Assembly (NCBI RefSeq): GCF_028622115.1
Contig: NZ_CP097263.1
Span: 9,683,501 to 9,747,500, forward strand
From: Kutzneria chonburiensis
GTDB lineage: Bacteria > Actinomycetota > Actinomycetes > Mycobacteriales > Pseudonocardiaceae
DNA length: 64,000 nt
Direction of reading: 5' to 3'
Shown here: positions 8,180-16,432 of the stretch, one piece after another
How positions within the stretch are numbered: the stretch's first letter is position 1
How the letters are laid out: every line of letters begins with the position of its first letter
The notes under the pieces: model-generated
The model's database searches: none
Told to the model about the DNA's origin: nothing
The model's input: only the letters and a program-made list of their open reading frames with translations
Position numbers and translations under genes: made by a program

Positions 8180-9202
8180 ATGGACACGTTGGACGATCTC
8201 CGCCGCCATCTCCAGTGGGCGATCGAGCTGGAGCACTCGACGATCCCGCCCTACCTGTGTGCGCTGTACTCGGTCGATCCGGGGCGCAATCCCGAGGTGG
8301 TCGAAGTCGTGGGCAGCGTCTTCATCGAGGAGATGCTGCACCTGGCGCTGGCCGCCAACCTGCTGAACGCGGTGGGCGGGCAGCCGCGGATCGACGATCC
8401 GGCGCTGCTGCCGGCGTACCCGCATCCGCTGCCGCACAGCGACGGCAAGGTGCAGGTGCACCTGGACCCGTTCGGCCCGGAGGCGCTGGAGCTGTTCCTG
8501 AACATCGAGCGCCCGGCGTCGGCCGATGCCGCACCGCAGACGGATCATTACGGCACGATCGGCCAGTTCTACGCGGCGATCGAGGCCGGCCTGCGCTCGT
8601 TGTGCGAGCGGCTGGGCGAGGACGCCGTCTTCACCGGCGACCCGGCGCGCCAGGTCGGCGAGATGCACTTCCGCGGCGGTTCCGGCGGGGTTTTCCCGGT
8701 GACCGGCCTGAAGTCGGCGTTGGCGGCGTTGGCCGAGATCGTCGAGCAGGGCGAGGGTGCGGCGCGGACCGAGGTGTGGGACGGCGAGCTCGACGTCTTC
8801 CACCCTGACCGTGAGGAGGTCGCGCACTACTACCGGTTCCAGGAGCTCAAGCACGGTCGGCGCTACCAGGCCGGCGACACCCCGCAGACCGGTCCGACCG
8901 GCGACGTGATCGCCATCGACTACTCGGCCGTGCAGCCCATGCGCCGCAACCCTCGTAGCGCCGACCATCCCGAGGACAGCCCGATCCGGGCCGCCCAGCA
9001 GGAGTTCAACAACGCCTACTGCCTGCTGCTGTACCTGCTGCACGAGGCTTTCAACGGCACCCCGTCGCAGATGGGCGCGGCCGTGCACCACATGTACGTG
9101 ATCAAGTCGCAGGCCCAGCAGCTGATGGCGATGCCGACGGGGGACGGGAAAACCACCGCCGGCCCGACCTTCGAGTACGTGCCGCCGGAGCAGCGGCCCT
9201 AA
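8180..9202 (+). CDS. Ferritin-like domain protein (VioB/RebD C-terminal type)
   Basis: A 340-residue soluble protein of the ferritin-like family that forms the iron-binding part of VioB/RebD iminophenylpyruvate dimer synthases and also occurs alone. The start 'LDDLRRHLQWAIELEHSTIPPYLCALY' carries the first E..H helix, 'VFIEEMLHLALAANLLNAVGG' the second (EEMLH), and later helices include 'AQQEFNNAYCLLLYLLHEAF'. Neighbours do not form an indole pathway, so the substrate is unknown. Its TAA stop overlaps the stop of the convergent P450 gene. RBS: GACGAGG upstream of ATG 8180. Confidence 0.8.
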   Translation: MDTLDDLRRHLQWAIELEHSTIPPYLCALYSVDPGRNPEVVEVVGSVFIEEMLHLALAANLLNAVGGQPRIDDPALLPAYPHPLPHSDGKVQVHLDPFGPEALELFLNIERPASADAAPQTDHYGTIGQFYAAIEAGLRSLCERLGEDAVFTGDPARQVGEMHFRGGSGGVFPVTGLKSALAALAEIVEQGEGAARTEVWDGELDVFHPDREEVAHYYRFQELKHGRRYQAGDTPQTGPTGDVIAIDYSAVQPMRRNPRSADHPEDSPIRAAQQEFNNAYCLLLYLLHEAFNGTPSQMGAAVHHMYVIKSQAQQLMAMPTGDGKTTAGPTFEYVPPEQRP

Positions 9203-10389
9203 CCCAGCAGCACCGGCAGTTCCCGGTGGCCGTTGGACAGGAATGACCGCATCGGCCGCAGCTCCTCCTGCGGCACAGCGAGTGTCAGCCCGGGGAAGCG
9301 GGTGAACAGCGCCTCCAACGCGATGGTCGCTTCCATCCGCGCCAGCGGGGCGCCGAGGCAGTGGTGCACGCCGTGGCCGAACGAGACGTGCTGCTTGATG
9401 TCACGGGCGAGGTCGAACTCGTCGGCGGTCGGACCGAAGGCGGCGGGGTCACGCCCGGCGGCGGCGTAGGCGGCGAGAATGGCGTCACCGCGGGGAATCA
9501 CGACGTCGCCGAGGTCGATGTCCTCGACGGCGTAGCGCAGTGGCAGGTAGGGCACGGGTGCCTGCCAGCGCAGGGTTTCCTCGACGACGTCGGCCCACGA
9601 CCGTCCGCCGGCCAGCACCGCCGCGAGCTGGGCGGGATGCGTGAGCAGCGCGGTGATGGCCTGGTCGATGAGGTTGACGGTGGTCTCGTGCCCGGCGGTC
9701 AGCAGCAGGATCAGCGTGTCGACGACCTCGGCGTCGGTGAGCGCCGGATAGCGGTCCGACGAGGCCTGGATGATCGCCGTGGTCAGGTCGTCGCCGGGCC
9801 GGGATCGCTTGTCCGCGGCCAACTCCGTGAAGATGCGGTACATGTCCTCGGCGCTGGCCGCGGCCTCGGCCGGCGACCGGGTGGTGTCGAAGACGGAGTC
9901 CACCACCCGGCGCAGGTCGTCCCGCCGGTCCTCGGCCACGCCGAACAGCTGGCAGATCACCTCGACCGGCAGCCGGTAGGCGTACTCGGCGCGCAGGTCC
10001 GAGCCGGGAGTGAGCTCGTCGAGCAGGCCGTCGGTGAGGCGCTCGAGCCACGGCCGCAGCTCGGCCGTCCGCCGCGCGGTGAAGCCGGCGGCCACCAGCG
10101 ACCGCAGTCGCTGGTGGTCCCGGCCGTAGGCGGTGAACATGTTCCGCACCGACACCCAGATCCGCAGCGGCCAGTCCGCGGCGATCTCCCCGGCCCGCCA
10201 GGCCGCCCAGTGCAGCTCGGGATCCTTGGAGATCCGGGGATCGAGCAGCAACGCCTTCAGCGTCGCCAGGTGCGGCACGGCCCAGGCCCGCACGCCGCCG
10301 GGTAGCTCGACCGGCACCGCGGAACCGCTGTCCCGCAACCGTTTGCCCTCGCCCTGGATGTCCGCGCCGTCGACGTCGAGTACATGCAT
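9199..10389 (-). CDS. Cytochrome P450 (class I bacterial)
   Basis: A 396-residue soluble P450. Hallmarks in order: I-helix LLTAGHETT with oxygen-activating Thr, K-helix EETLRW (ExxR), and the heme loop FGHGVHHCLGAPLAR with the thiolate Cys. The start ATG 10389 (MHVLDVDGAD) gives normal family length. No ferredoxin gene is adjacent; the nearest is at 27235. It converges on the ferritin-like gene with overlapping stop codons. Substrate unknown. Confidence 0.9.
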   Translation of the reverse strand: MHVLDVDGADIQGEGKRLRDSGSAVPVELPGGVRAWAVPHLATLKALLLDPRISKDPELHWAAWRAGEIAADWPLRIWVSVRNMFTAYGRDHQRLRSLVAAGFTARRTAELRPWLERLTDGLLDELTPGSDLRAEYAYRLPVEVICQLFGVAEDRRDDLRRVVDSVFDTTRSPAEAAASAEDMYRIFTELAADKRSRPGDDLTTAIIQASSDRYPALTDAEVVDTLILLLTAGHETTVNLIDQAITALLTHPAQLAAVLAGGRSWADVVEETLRWQAPVPYLPLRYAVEDIDLGDVVIPRGDAILAAYAAAGRDPAAFGPTADEFDLARDIKQHVSFGHGVHHCLGAPLARMEATIALEALFTRFPGLTLAVPQEELRPMRSFLSNGHRELPVLLG

Positions 10390-10457
10390 GCCGCCATGCT
10401 GCCCCGCGCGATCGGCGCCGACATCGGCCGTGCGACTACGAAATCTGAGCCGTCCGG

Positions 10458-11351
10458 TCAGGCCTTGGCCATGATCAGGTCGGCCAGCGCGGTCTGACCG
10501 GCCTTGTTCAGGTGCAGCACGGCATCCGGCCCCTCCTGGCCCGGCGCCAGCGCGTCGAAGCCGCGGTAGAACGGCGTTCCGGCCTGGCACAGCGAATGCC
10601 CGGCGAAGGTGCTGTTGAGGTGCACGGAATCGGCGGCGTACTCGCTGACGAAGGCCGTGTCGATGCCGCCGAGGTGAGCCCGGTAGGCCGTGTCCTGCAA
10701 CGTCTTGTTCAGCTTGCTGGCCAGCGCGTTGCCCTCGGTCCGCTCCTGCGCGCTGAACACCGAGGCGTCGCAGATCGGGTCCAGCTTGCCGTCGGCGTTG
10801 GCGTCCGGCGACAGCTGGCTGCCGTAGGCCGACAGCACGATCTTGGCGTGCGGGCTGCGGGCATGGATGTCCTGCAACAGCTGGCCGACGTTCTTGGCCA
10901 TGTCCGGCAACTTCGCCGTGATGGCCTGTGTCGGCGCGCCCGAGCAGTCGGCCTGGATGCACAGACCGCCGTAGGCGGCGTAGCCGATGTCGTTGGTGCC
11001 GATGGTCAGCAGCACCACGTTGGTGTCGACCTGCAAGGCGTCCAGCTGCGGGCCCTGGCCGAGGAAGTCCTTGTACAGGTCGGAAGTGGCCGCGCCGCTG
11101 CAGGTCACGTTGGTGAACTGCACGCTGGTGCCACGGGCCCGCACCCGGGCCACGATCTGCTCGGAGTAGGAGTTGTTGCTACGCCAGCAATTGCCCTCGG
11201 TGCCGGGCTGGTAGTCGCCGGCCCCGGTGCCGGACGCGTACGAGTCGCCCATGGCGACGACGTGCAGCAGGCCGATGTCGGCCGACGCGGCCGGGGCCAG
11301 TGCCGTGATCGCGGCGAACGCGGCCAGGGCCGCGATGGGAAGTCGCTTCAC
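10458..11351 (-). CDS. Secreted SGNH/GDSL-family hydrolase
   Basis: A 297-residue esterase or lipase-like enzyme. The N-terminus from GTG 11351 (VKRLPIAALAAF…ASA) is a Sec signal peptide; a GGAG ribosome binding site lies 5-6 nt upstream, which argues against the longer form. Block I is MGDSYASGTG (nucleophile Ser), block III is TIGTNDIG (Asn), and the C-terminal catalytic Asp/His are in DAVLHLNKAG. Several Cys suggest disulfides outside the cell. Likely acts on extracellular esters or lipids; substrate not predictable. Confidence 0.88.
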   Translation of the reverse strand: MKRLPIAALAAFAAITALAPAASADIGLLHVVAMGDSYASGTGAGDYQPGTEGNCWRSNNSYSEQIVARVRARGTSVQFTNVTCSGAATSDLYKDFLGQGPQLDALQVDTNVVLLTIGTNDIGYAAYGGLCIQADCSGAPTQAITAKLPDMAKNVGQLLQDIHARSPHAKIVLSAYGSQLSPDANADGKLDPICDASVFSAQERTEGNALASKLNKTLQDTAYRAHLGGIDTAFVSEYAADSVHLNSTFAGHSLCQAGTPFYRGFDALAPGQEGPDAVLHLNKAGQTALADLIMAKA

Positions 11352-11447
11352 CTTCGCTCCAGTGCTCGAAACGGGTGGACCGCCCGGCGACGTCGGCCCC
11401 ATGCACGCCATCGCCAAACGATCACCACCGTACCGGGCGGAAGCGAG

Positions 11448-12413
11448 TCACACCCCCGAAACGGCCGAACTCCCGGGATTCACGGCCCCGACCGACGCGT
11501 ACACAGTGGCCTGTTCCAGCGCACGAACCCGCGGCAGCACCTCGTGGCAGAACGCCGGCATCCCGTCGCCATGGCCCAGGAACTGGCTGACGCCGGCCCG
11601 GCGGTACTCCATGATCGCCGCGGCCAGCTCGTCGGGTGTGCCGACCAGGGCCAGCCCGAGCGGACCCAGGAACGGCATCGCCCCGGTCCACAGATACGGC
11701 CGGGGCCAGTGGTCGGCGTCCTCGGCCGGCGACGCGCACCAGCCGCCGGTCAGCGCCACCGCCTCGGCGGTCAGCAGTCGGAAGCGTTCCCGCACCGCGT
11801 AGACGTTCTCGCCGGCGATCTCGGTCAGCGCGTGCGCGGCGGCCACCGCCTCGGCCCGGGTTCGCCGGCACACCACGGAGAACAGCAGTCCGACCTCGCG
11901 GCCGGCGGCGCGCACCCGTCTCCCGCGCCCGGCCACCACGGCAGGCTCGGCAGCGAGGAGCAGCAACACGTCGCCGTGTCGGACCGCGAGATCGGACGCC
12001 GGGCCCGAACTCCCGCTGAAATACAGTTCGGGCCGATCCAGTTGGACGGGAATTCGCCGATCCCGCCACAACGCGTCGCACACCGACCAGAACTCGTCGT
12101 GTGCCCGGAAATCACTGTCGTACGGACAGGTTCCGAGCACACTCACCCGCCCGTCGGTGACCGATGAGAGCGTGTTCACCTGTCTGACCAGATGGATCGG
12201 AGACTGCATGTCGGTACGGGGGCAGATCATGAATCCGATGGCCTTCGTGGCCGCCGAGAGGTGGGCCGCCAGTGCTATACCGTCCGGCCGATGGAATGCC
12301 GACGGCAGCAGCATGCGGTCGATGCCGCCGTCCTCGGCCGAACGGCAGAATTCCACCGGATCGCCTTCGGCCGGCAGCATCCAGTGGAACCGCGTCGGCG
12401 TGAGCACGGCCAT
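11448..12413 (-). CDS. LLM-class flavin-dependent monooxygenase (SsuD-like)
   Basis: A 321-residue TIM-barrel enzyme of the luciferase-like family that uses reduced flavin. It starts TPTRFHWMLPAEGD and includes 'GIALAAHLSAATKAIGFMICPRTDMQSPIHLVRQVNTLSSVTDGR', typical of alkanesulfonate monooxygenase-like members, and a C-terminal 'LVGTPDELAAAIMEYRRAGVSQFL'. ATG 12413 is preferred over GTG 12419, two codons upstream, because a GGGGGTGG stretch then sits at ribosome-binding distance. Its substrate is unknown. It is transcribed away from the double-LuxR regulator across a 300-nt promoter region, so the regulator may control it. Confidence 0.8.
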   Translation of the reverse strand: MAVLTPTRFHWMLPAEGDPVEFCRSAEDGGIDRMLLPSAFHRPDGIALAAHLSAATKAIGFMICPRTDMQSPIHLVRQVNTLSSVTDGRVSVLGTCPYDSDFRAHDEFWSVCDALWRDRRIPVQLDRPELYFSGSSGPASDLAVRHGDVLLLLAAEPAVVAGRGRRVRAAGREVGLLFSVVCRRTRAEAVAAAHALTEIAGENVYAVRERFRLLTAEAVALTGGWCASPAEDADHWPRPYLWTGAMPFLGPLGLALVGTPDELAAAIMEYRRAGVSQFLGHGDGMPAFCHEVLPRVRALEQATVYASVGAVNPGSSAVSGV

Positions 12414-12419
12414 CGCCAC

Positions 12420-12744
12420 CCCCAGGAGGTCCGGTAGTCGAATGCTAGGTCGGGCCGGTCTGCCCCGGTATGGCGTGTTCTCCCTAGTACGCGGTTGACG
12501 TGAAGGCGTGGCGGCTGCACCGTTGGCAGGAATGCTCTGACCCGTTCGTGCCAGTCCGTTCGATGTTATCGACGGCTGCGGTGAACAAATACCTAGGTAA
12601 TCGTCAGTCTAATTGTTGCCGGTTGCACGCACCGCTGCCATACTCGGCCGCCGTCGAGTGGATTCTCGTTGACCGCCACCAACGTGCCACATGATGCACC
12701 CCTTTCTCGGTAAATAGCGGATGGACCCTACGAAGAGGTGCCCG
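12420..12744. other. Divergent promoter region, relatively AT-rich
   Basis: About 325 nt without a convincing gene between the LLM enzyme (minus) and the small ORF/LuxR regulator (plus). It contains a 10-bp palindrome TACCTAGGTA at 12590-12599; its core ACCTAGGT recurs at 13076-13083 inside the regulator gene. Base composition is lower in GC than the surroundings. Confidence 0.4.
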
Positions 12745-12912
12745 ATGCAATCGATTTCATCCGATGACTTCGGGATCTCGACACTGGTCTGGACGCCCGC
12801 ACTGCTGGTGCTTTTGGTCGTATTGACCGGCCACTGCCGCGGGTGTTTTCTGCGTTTACCTCGTCGGGGGCGGCGGAGGGAGAATCGGCAATGCTTGCAC
12901 ATCCCCAGGTGA
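12745..12912 (+). CDS. Small hypothetical membrane peptide, 55 aa (doubtful)
   Basis: ATG 12745 has GAAGAGG upstream. The product begins MQSISSDDFGIS, then one hydrophobic segment of about 18 residues ending LTGHCRGCF, then a basic tail rich in Arg. It overlaps the start of the LuxR regulator by 22 nt in another frame. It could be a small membrane protein, a secreted peptide made as part of a signalling pair, or noise. No family was recognised. Confidence 0.3.
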   Translation: MQSISSDDFGISTLVWTPALLVLLVVLTGHCRGCFLRLPRRGRRRENRQCLHIPR

Positions 12913-14132
12913 ACGTCGTCCTCCAGCATCAGAACCGGCTGGTCAGAGAACTGCTGGCGACGCACCTGACCCGGGAGCCGGGCATCGCACTGGCCGGCAC
13001 CGTGGCCTCGGCGCCGGAACTGGTCCAGCTGTGCCACCTGTGCCGGCCGGACGTGGCCGTCTTCGAGGCGGACACACCTAGGTGGAGCAACGAGCGGCTG
13101 GTGTCGCTGCTGCTGGAGCCCGGCCGCCGGCTCCGCATGGTCGGCGTGCACGAGGTGCTGCCGGCGGCGTACGTTATCCGCGCCTACGAGTCGGGCATCA
13201 GCGCGCTGGTGTCCTACACCCGCGGCCTGGACGCGCTGGTCGCGGCGATCAAGGTGCCGTCGGCCGCGGTCGAGATAACCCGGCTGGACAAGGGAACCCG
13301 GCAGGCGCTGACCACTCGTGAACTCGAGGTGCTGTATCTGATCAGTGCCGGCTACGCGCCGCGGCAGGTCGCCTACGAGCTCGGCATCAGCCTGCACACC
13401 GTGGAACACCACAAGCAGCGCATCTTCGCCAAGCTGGACGTGCACAACCAGGCCCACGCGGCGGCGAGCGCGACTCGGCTCGGGCTGATGGCCTCGGTGA
13501 TCGAGCTGCCCCGGCAGAAGGGCGGGCAGCTGCGGGACCTGCTGCGGGTGTGCGTCACCGGGCGCACCGCCGGCTGCCTGATCGCCGACCGGGTGCGGCG
13601 GATCCTCGGCGAGCACGACATTCCCGTGGTCGCCGAGGACGAGCAGGGCGTGGCCACCGTGCTGATCGACCCGGAACCCGAGGACTGGCAGGCGGTTGTG
13701 GTCAACCGCTCGGTGCCGATCGTGGTGGCCAGCCGGAAACTACCGCACCAATACGTCCTGGAAGCGCTTTCCGGCGGTGTCACCGTGCTGCCGGCGACCC
13801 GGGTCGACGGCTTGATCGTGCCGGCCGTGCACGCGGCCAGCCAGGGACATCTCATGGTGGACGCGGCCCATTCCCGGTCCGTGCTCGGCGGTGCTCGCGG
13901 GGCCGACCGGACGTGGTGGCGCTGGCAGCTGTCGCTGACCCGGCGGGAACAGGAGATCATCGCGTCCATCGGCCGTGGCCACTCGGCCAAGCAGACCGCC
14001 CGCCTGCTCGGGATTTCCGTGCGCACCGTGGAAAACCTGCAGAGCAGCCTGTTCCGCAAACTCGGTGTGCACAGCAAGGCGGCGGCACTGGCCGCGGCCC
14101 AGGATCTCGGACTGCTGGAGGAGCCTAGCTGA
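12891..14132 (+). CDS. Regulator with two tandem receiver-like/LuxR HTH units
   Basis: A 413-residue protein made of two similar halves. Each half has an alpha/beta receiver-like region followed by a LuxR/NarL helix-turn-helix. The first HTH is 'LTTRELEVLYLISAGYAPRQ…GISLHTVEHHKQRIFAKL', the second (near the C-terminus) 'LTRREQEIIASIGRGHSAKQ…GISVRTVENLQSSLFRKL'. The receiver-like parts lack a clear acidic pocket, so control by phosphorylation is unlikely. ATG 12891 is chosen because GGAGGGAGA lies 7 nt upstream. Two DNA-binding domains in one chain could bind paired sites without dimerising. Its 3' end overlaps the convergent lipoprotein gene by 8 nt. Confidence 0.85.
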   Translation: MLAHPQVNVVLQHQNRLVRELLATHLTREPGIALAGTVASAPELVQLCHLCRPDVAVFEADTPRWSNERLVSLLLEPGRRLRMVGVHEVLPAAYVIRAYESGISALVSYTRGLDALVAAIKVPSAAVEITRLDKGTRQALTTRELEVLYLISAGYAPRQVAYELGISLHTVEHHKQRIFAKLDVHNQAHAAASATRLGLMASVIELPRQKGGQLRDLLRVCVTGRTAGCLIADRVRRILGEHDIPVVAEDEQGVATVLIDPEPEDWQAVVVNRSVPIVVASRKLPHQYVLEALSGGVTVLPATRVDGLIVPAVHAASQGHLMVDAAHSRSVLGGARGADRTWWRWQLSLTRREQEIIASIGRGHSAKQTARLLGISVRTVENLQSSLFRKLGVHSKAAALAAAQDLGLLEEPS

Positions 14133-14721
14133 GCCGGAACGACGAGAGTTGGCAGTCGTGGTCGACCTGACTGAACTGATCCTGGTTCAGGCGCTGGGTC
14201 ACGCCGTCGTCATAGGTCCAGCCCGAGCCGAACGGATCGGTGGCGTGCACCTGCGCGCCGTGGCTGGTCAGGCAGGTCATGTAGGCGTGATACTGGTCCA
14301 GATAGTGAGGATTCCTCGACTGGTCCAGTTCCGGCGGCTGCAACGGAAGCTTGTTCCGGCACGCCTTCGTGGCGTTGACCGAGGCCGGGCTGGTGTCCTG
14401 CATGTCCGGGTTGTCGGCCCCGGCGCCGCCGCCGGGCGCGCCCGGCCCGGCGTGCTGGTCGGTGCCGTCACCGCGCAGCATCACATGCCCGTTGTCCTTG
14501 AGGCACACGTTGTAGTTGTGCCAGGCCGCGTTGACATCCGCCTGGGAGCTGTCCATCCTCAGCTGCGGCCGCTCCGCGTTGTCCGAAGTGGACGGTGAGC
14601 TGGTCGCCGTGCCGTTGTTCGCGGTCGTCAGCGAGGCGACCTGTTGCGACTGGGGCTGACTTCCGCACGCGGCCAGCGTGAACGCGGCGACCGTGGCACC
14701 GGCGTAGACCGTGAACCTCAT
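14125..14721 (-). CDS. Putative lipoprotein
   Basis: A 198-residue exported protein with signal peptide MRFTVYAGATVAAFTLAAC, where LAAC is the lipobox, so it should be anchored to the outer face of the membrane by a diacylglyceryl Cys. After a Ser/Thr/Gln-rich linker the mature part has paired motifs 'HNYNVCLKDNGH' and 'HAYMTCLTSHGA' with four further-spaced Cys, suggesting a small disulfide-bonded domain. Function unknown; no assigned family recognised. The start ATG 14721 is preferred over ATG 14733 because GGTGG precedes it. Confidence 0.75.
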   Translation of the reverse strand: MRFTVYAGATVAAFTLAACGSQPQSQQVASLTTANNGTATSSPSTSDNAERPQLRMDSSQADVNAAWHNYNVCLKDNGHVMLRGDGTDQHAGPGAPGGGAGADNPDMQDTSPASVNATKACRNKLPLQPPELDQSRNPHYLDQYHAYMTCLTSHGAQVHATDPFGSGWTYDDGVTQRLNQDQFSQVDHDCQLSSFRLS

Positions 14722-14756
14722 GGCCGCCACCATCGCAGCCAAATGTGTGGAACCTG

Positions 14757-15686
14757 TCAGCGAGTTGTGCTGCCACGGAAAGCGGTGCGGTAGGCGGTCG
14801 GCGTGGTCGCCGACTCGCGGGCCAGGTGCAGCCGCAGGTTGGCCGCCGTGCCGAGGCCGCAGCGCCGGGCGATCTCGTCGATCGGCAGACCGGTCGCCTC
14901 CAGCAGCCGGCGGGCCTCCAGCAGGCGCTGCGCGGTGAGCCAGCGTAGCGGCGTCAGGCCGGTCTCGGCGCGGAAGTGCCGGGCGAAAGTCCTTGGCGCG
15001 TAACCGGCATGGCGGGCCATGTCGTCCACAGTGGTCGGTTCGTGCATGCGTTCGACCACCCAGGCGCAGGTGTCGGCCAGGCCGGCGCCGTCCGGGATGG
15101 GCCGGTCGACGAACTGGGCCTGGCCGCCGGACCGGTGCGGGGCGACGACCATGCGGCGGGCGACCCGAGCAGCGTGGTCGGCGCCGTGATCGGTGCGGTA
15201 CAGATGCAGGCAGAGGTCGATCGCCGCGGCCACGCCGGCGCTGGTCAGTACCTCGCCTTCGTCGACGTACAGCACGTCCGGGCGGACGTCGATCTTCGGG
15301 AAGCGGGCGGCGAGCTCGTCGGCGTCCCGCCAGTGCGTGGTCGCCGTGCGGCCGTCCAGCCGGCCGGCCGCGGCCAGCGCGAACGCCCCCGTGCAGACCG
15401 AGACCATGCGGCCGGTGGCTTCGCGGAGGGCGTCGAGTACCGGTTCGGGCGGGGCGTCCAGGGGGAAGAATCCCGGCACGATGACCGTGTCGGCGCTGGT
15501 CAGGGCGTCGAGGCCGGCCGTGGCCGTGATGGTGAAGCCGGTGGTCGTCGGCACCGGGCCGGGGCGTTCGGCGCAGACCGTGAACTCGTAGCGGTCCTGT
15601 TCGTCGCGGTGCCCGAAGATCTGCGCCGGCACGGACAGGTCGAAGGCGACCACGTCCGGCAGGGCCAGCGCGACGATCCGGTGCAT
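14757..15686 (-). CDS. GlxA-family transcriptional regulator (DJ-1/PfpI + AraC HTH)
   Basis: A 309-residue regulator. Residues ~1-170 form a DJ-1/PfpI amidotransferase-like ligand domain (VCTGAFALAAAGRLDGRTATTHW), and the C-terminal ~100 residues an AraC/XylS double HTH (TTVDDMARHAGYAPRTFARHFRAETGLTPLRWLTAQRLLEARRLLE). Such proteins sense small molecules and often control an adjacent DJ-1 enzyme. The divergent gene at 15758 encodes just such an enzyme, across a 71-nt gap that would hold both promoters. The start ATG 15686 follows a -10 by 6 nt, suggesting a leaderless transcript. Confidence 0.9.
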   Translation of the reverse strand: MHRIVALALPDVVAFDLSVPAQIFGHRDEQDRYEFTVCAERPGPVPTTTGFTITATAGLDALTSADTVIVPGFFPLDAPPEPVLDALREATGRMVSVCTGAFALAAAGRLDGRTATTHWRDADELAARFPKIDVRPDVLYVDEGEVLTSAGVAAAIDLCLHLYRTDHGADHAARVARRMVVAPHRSGGQAQFVDRPIPDGAGLADTCAWVVERMHEPTTVDDMARHAGYAPRTFARHFRAETGLTPLRWLTAQRLLEARRLLEATGLPIDEIARRCGLGTAANLRLHLARESATTPTAYRTAFRGSTTR

Positions 15687-15692
15687 GGCAGA

Positions 15693-15698
15693 ATCCTA
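15693..15698 (-). promoter_or_regulatory. -10 element of the GlxA-family regulator gene
   Basis: TAGGAT on the minus strand, 6 nt before ATG 15686, consistent with leaderless transcription. Confidence 0.5.
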
Positions 15699-15757
15699 GC
15701 GAAGTAGGGCAGTCCTGCCACTCGTTCGGTCGGGTCCTCGCTGCGAGGGTGAGGGGC

Positions 15758-16432
15758 ATGGACATCGGCTCGCTCGTCTTCGACGACATGGACCAGATCG
15801 ACTTCACCGGCCCGTTCGAGGTGCTGTCCCGCCTGCCGGGCTCGACCTACCGTGTCTACGGCCTCACCGGGGCGCCGGTGCGTGACGTGCGCGGATTGAC
15901 GATCACACCCGACGCCGCGATTGCCGACGCGCCCGCACTCGACGTGCTGCACGTGCCCGGCGGGCGCGGCATCGACGTACTGATGGAGAACGAGGAAGTG
16001 TTGGCCTGGCTGCGAAAGCAGAGCGGCAACGTGGTGCTGTCGGTGTGCACCGGTGCCCTGCTGCTCGGCGCGGCCGGGCTGCTGGCCGGCCGCCGGGCCA
16101 CCACGCACTGGGCGTCGCACCACCTGCTGGCCGAATTCGGGGCCGAGGCCGTCGACCAGCGGGTCGTGGTCGACGGCGACTGGATCTTCGCCGCCGGCGT
16201 GACGTCCGGCATCGACGGTGCTTTGACGCTGGCCGCCCGGCTGTGCGGAGACGAAGTGGCGCAAGGACTTCAGCTGTACATGGAGTACGCGCCGGAGCCG
16301 CCGTTCCAGGCCGGGACGCCGGCCACCGCGCCGGCGGCCGTGCTGGCCCGGGCGCGGGCCGATATGGCACCGGTCACGGAGCGGCGGTTGGCGGTGATTG
16401 GCCGGATAGTGTCGGGGCATGCTCAGCCTTGA
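15758..16432 (+). CDS. DJ-1/PfpI family protein, isonitrile-hydratase-like
   Basis: A 224-residue DJ-1 fold enzyme. The nucleophile Cys is in LSVCTGALLLGAAGLL, followed by RRATTHWASHHLL. The opening 'IGSLVFDDMDQIDFTGPFEVLSRL' is close to isocyanide hydratase (InhA), which converts isonitriles to N-formamides; other DJ-1 activities cannot be excluded. The ATG at 15758 is preferred over GTG 15749 because G-rich sequence immediately upstream can serve as a ribosome binding site. It is divergent from a GlxA-type regulator and overlaps the following gene by 14 nt. Confidence 0.85.
   Translation: MDIGSLVFDDMDQIDFTGPFEVLSRLPGSTYRVYGLTGAPVRDVRGLTITPDAAIADAPALDVLHVPGGRGIDVLMENEEVLAWLRKQSGNVVLSVCTGALLLGAAGLLAGRRATTHWASHHLLAEFGAEAVDQRVVVDGDWIFAAGVTSGIDGALTLAARLCGDEVAQGLQLYMEYAPEPPFQAGTPATAPAAVLARARADMAPVTERRLAVIGRIVSGHAQP
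16407..16412 (+). promoter_or_regulatory. -10 element within the DJ-1 gene for the dehydratase gene
   Basis: TAGTGT lies 6 nt before ATG 16419, suggesting an internal, leaderless promoter for the threonine dehydratase-like gene in addition to read-through. Confidence 0.4.

Noticed and set aside
12843-12890. Upstream GTG start for the double-LuxR regulator
   Set aside because: ATG 12891 has a strong ribosome binding site at correct spacing; the extra 16 residues are low in family similarity.
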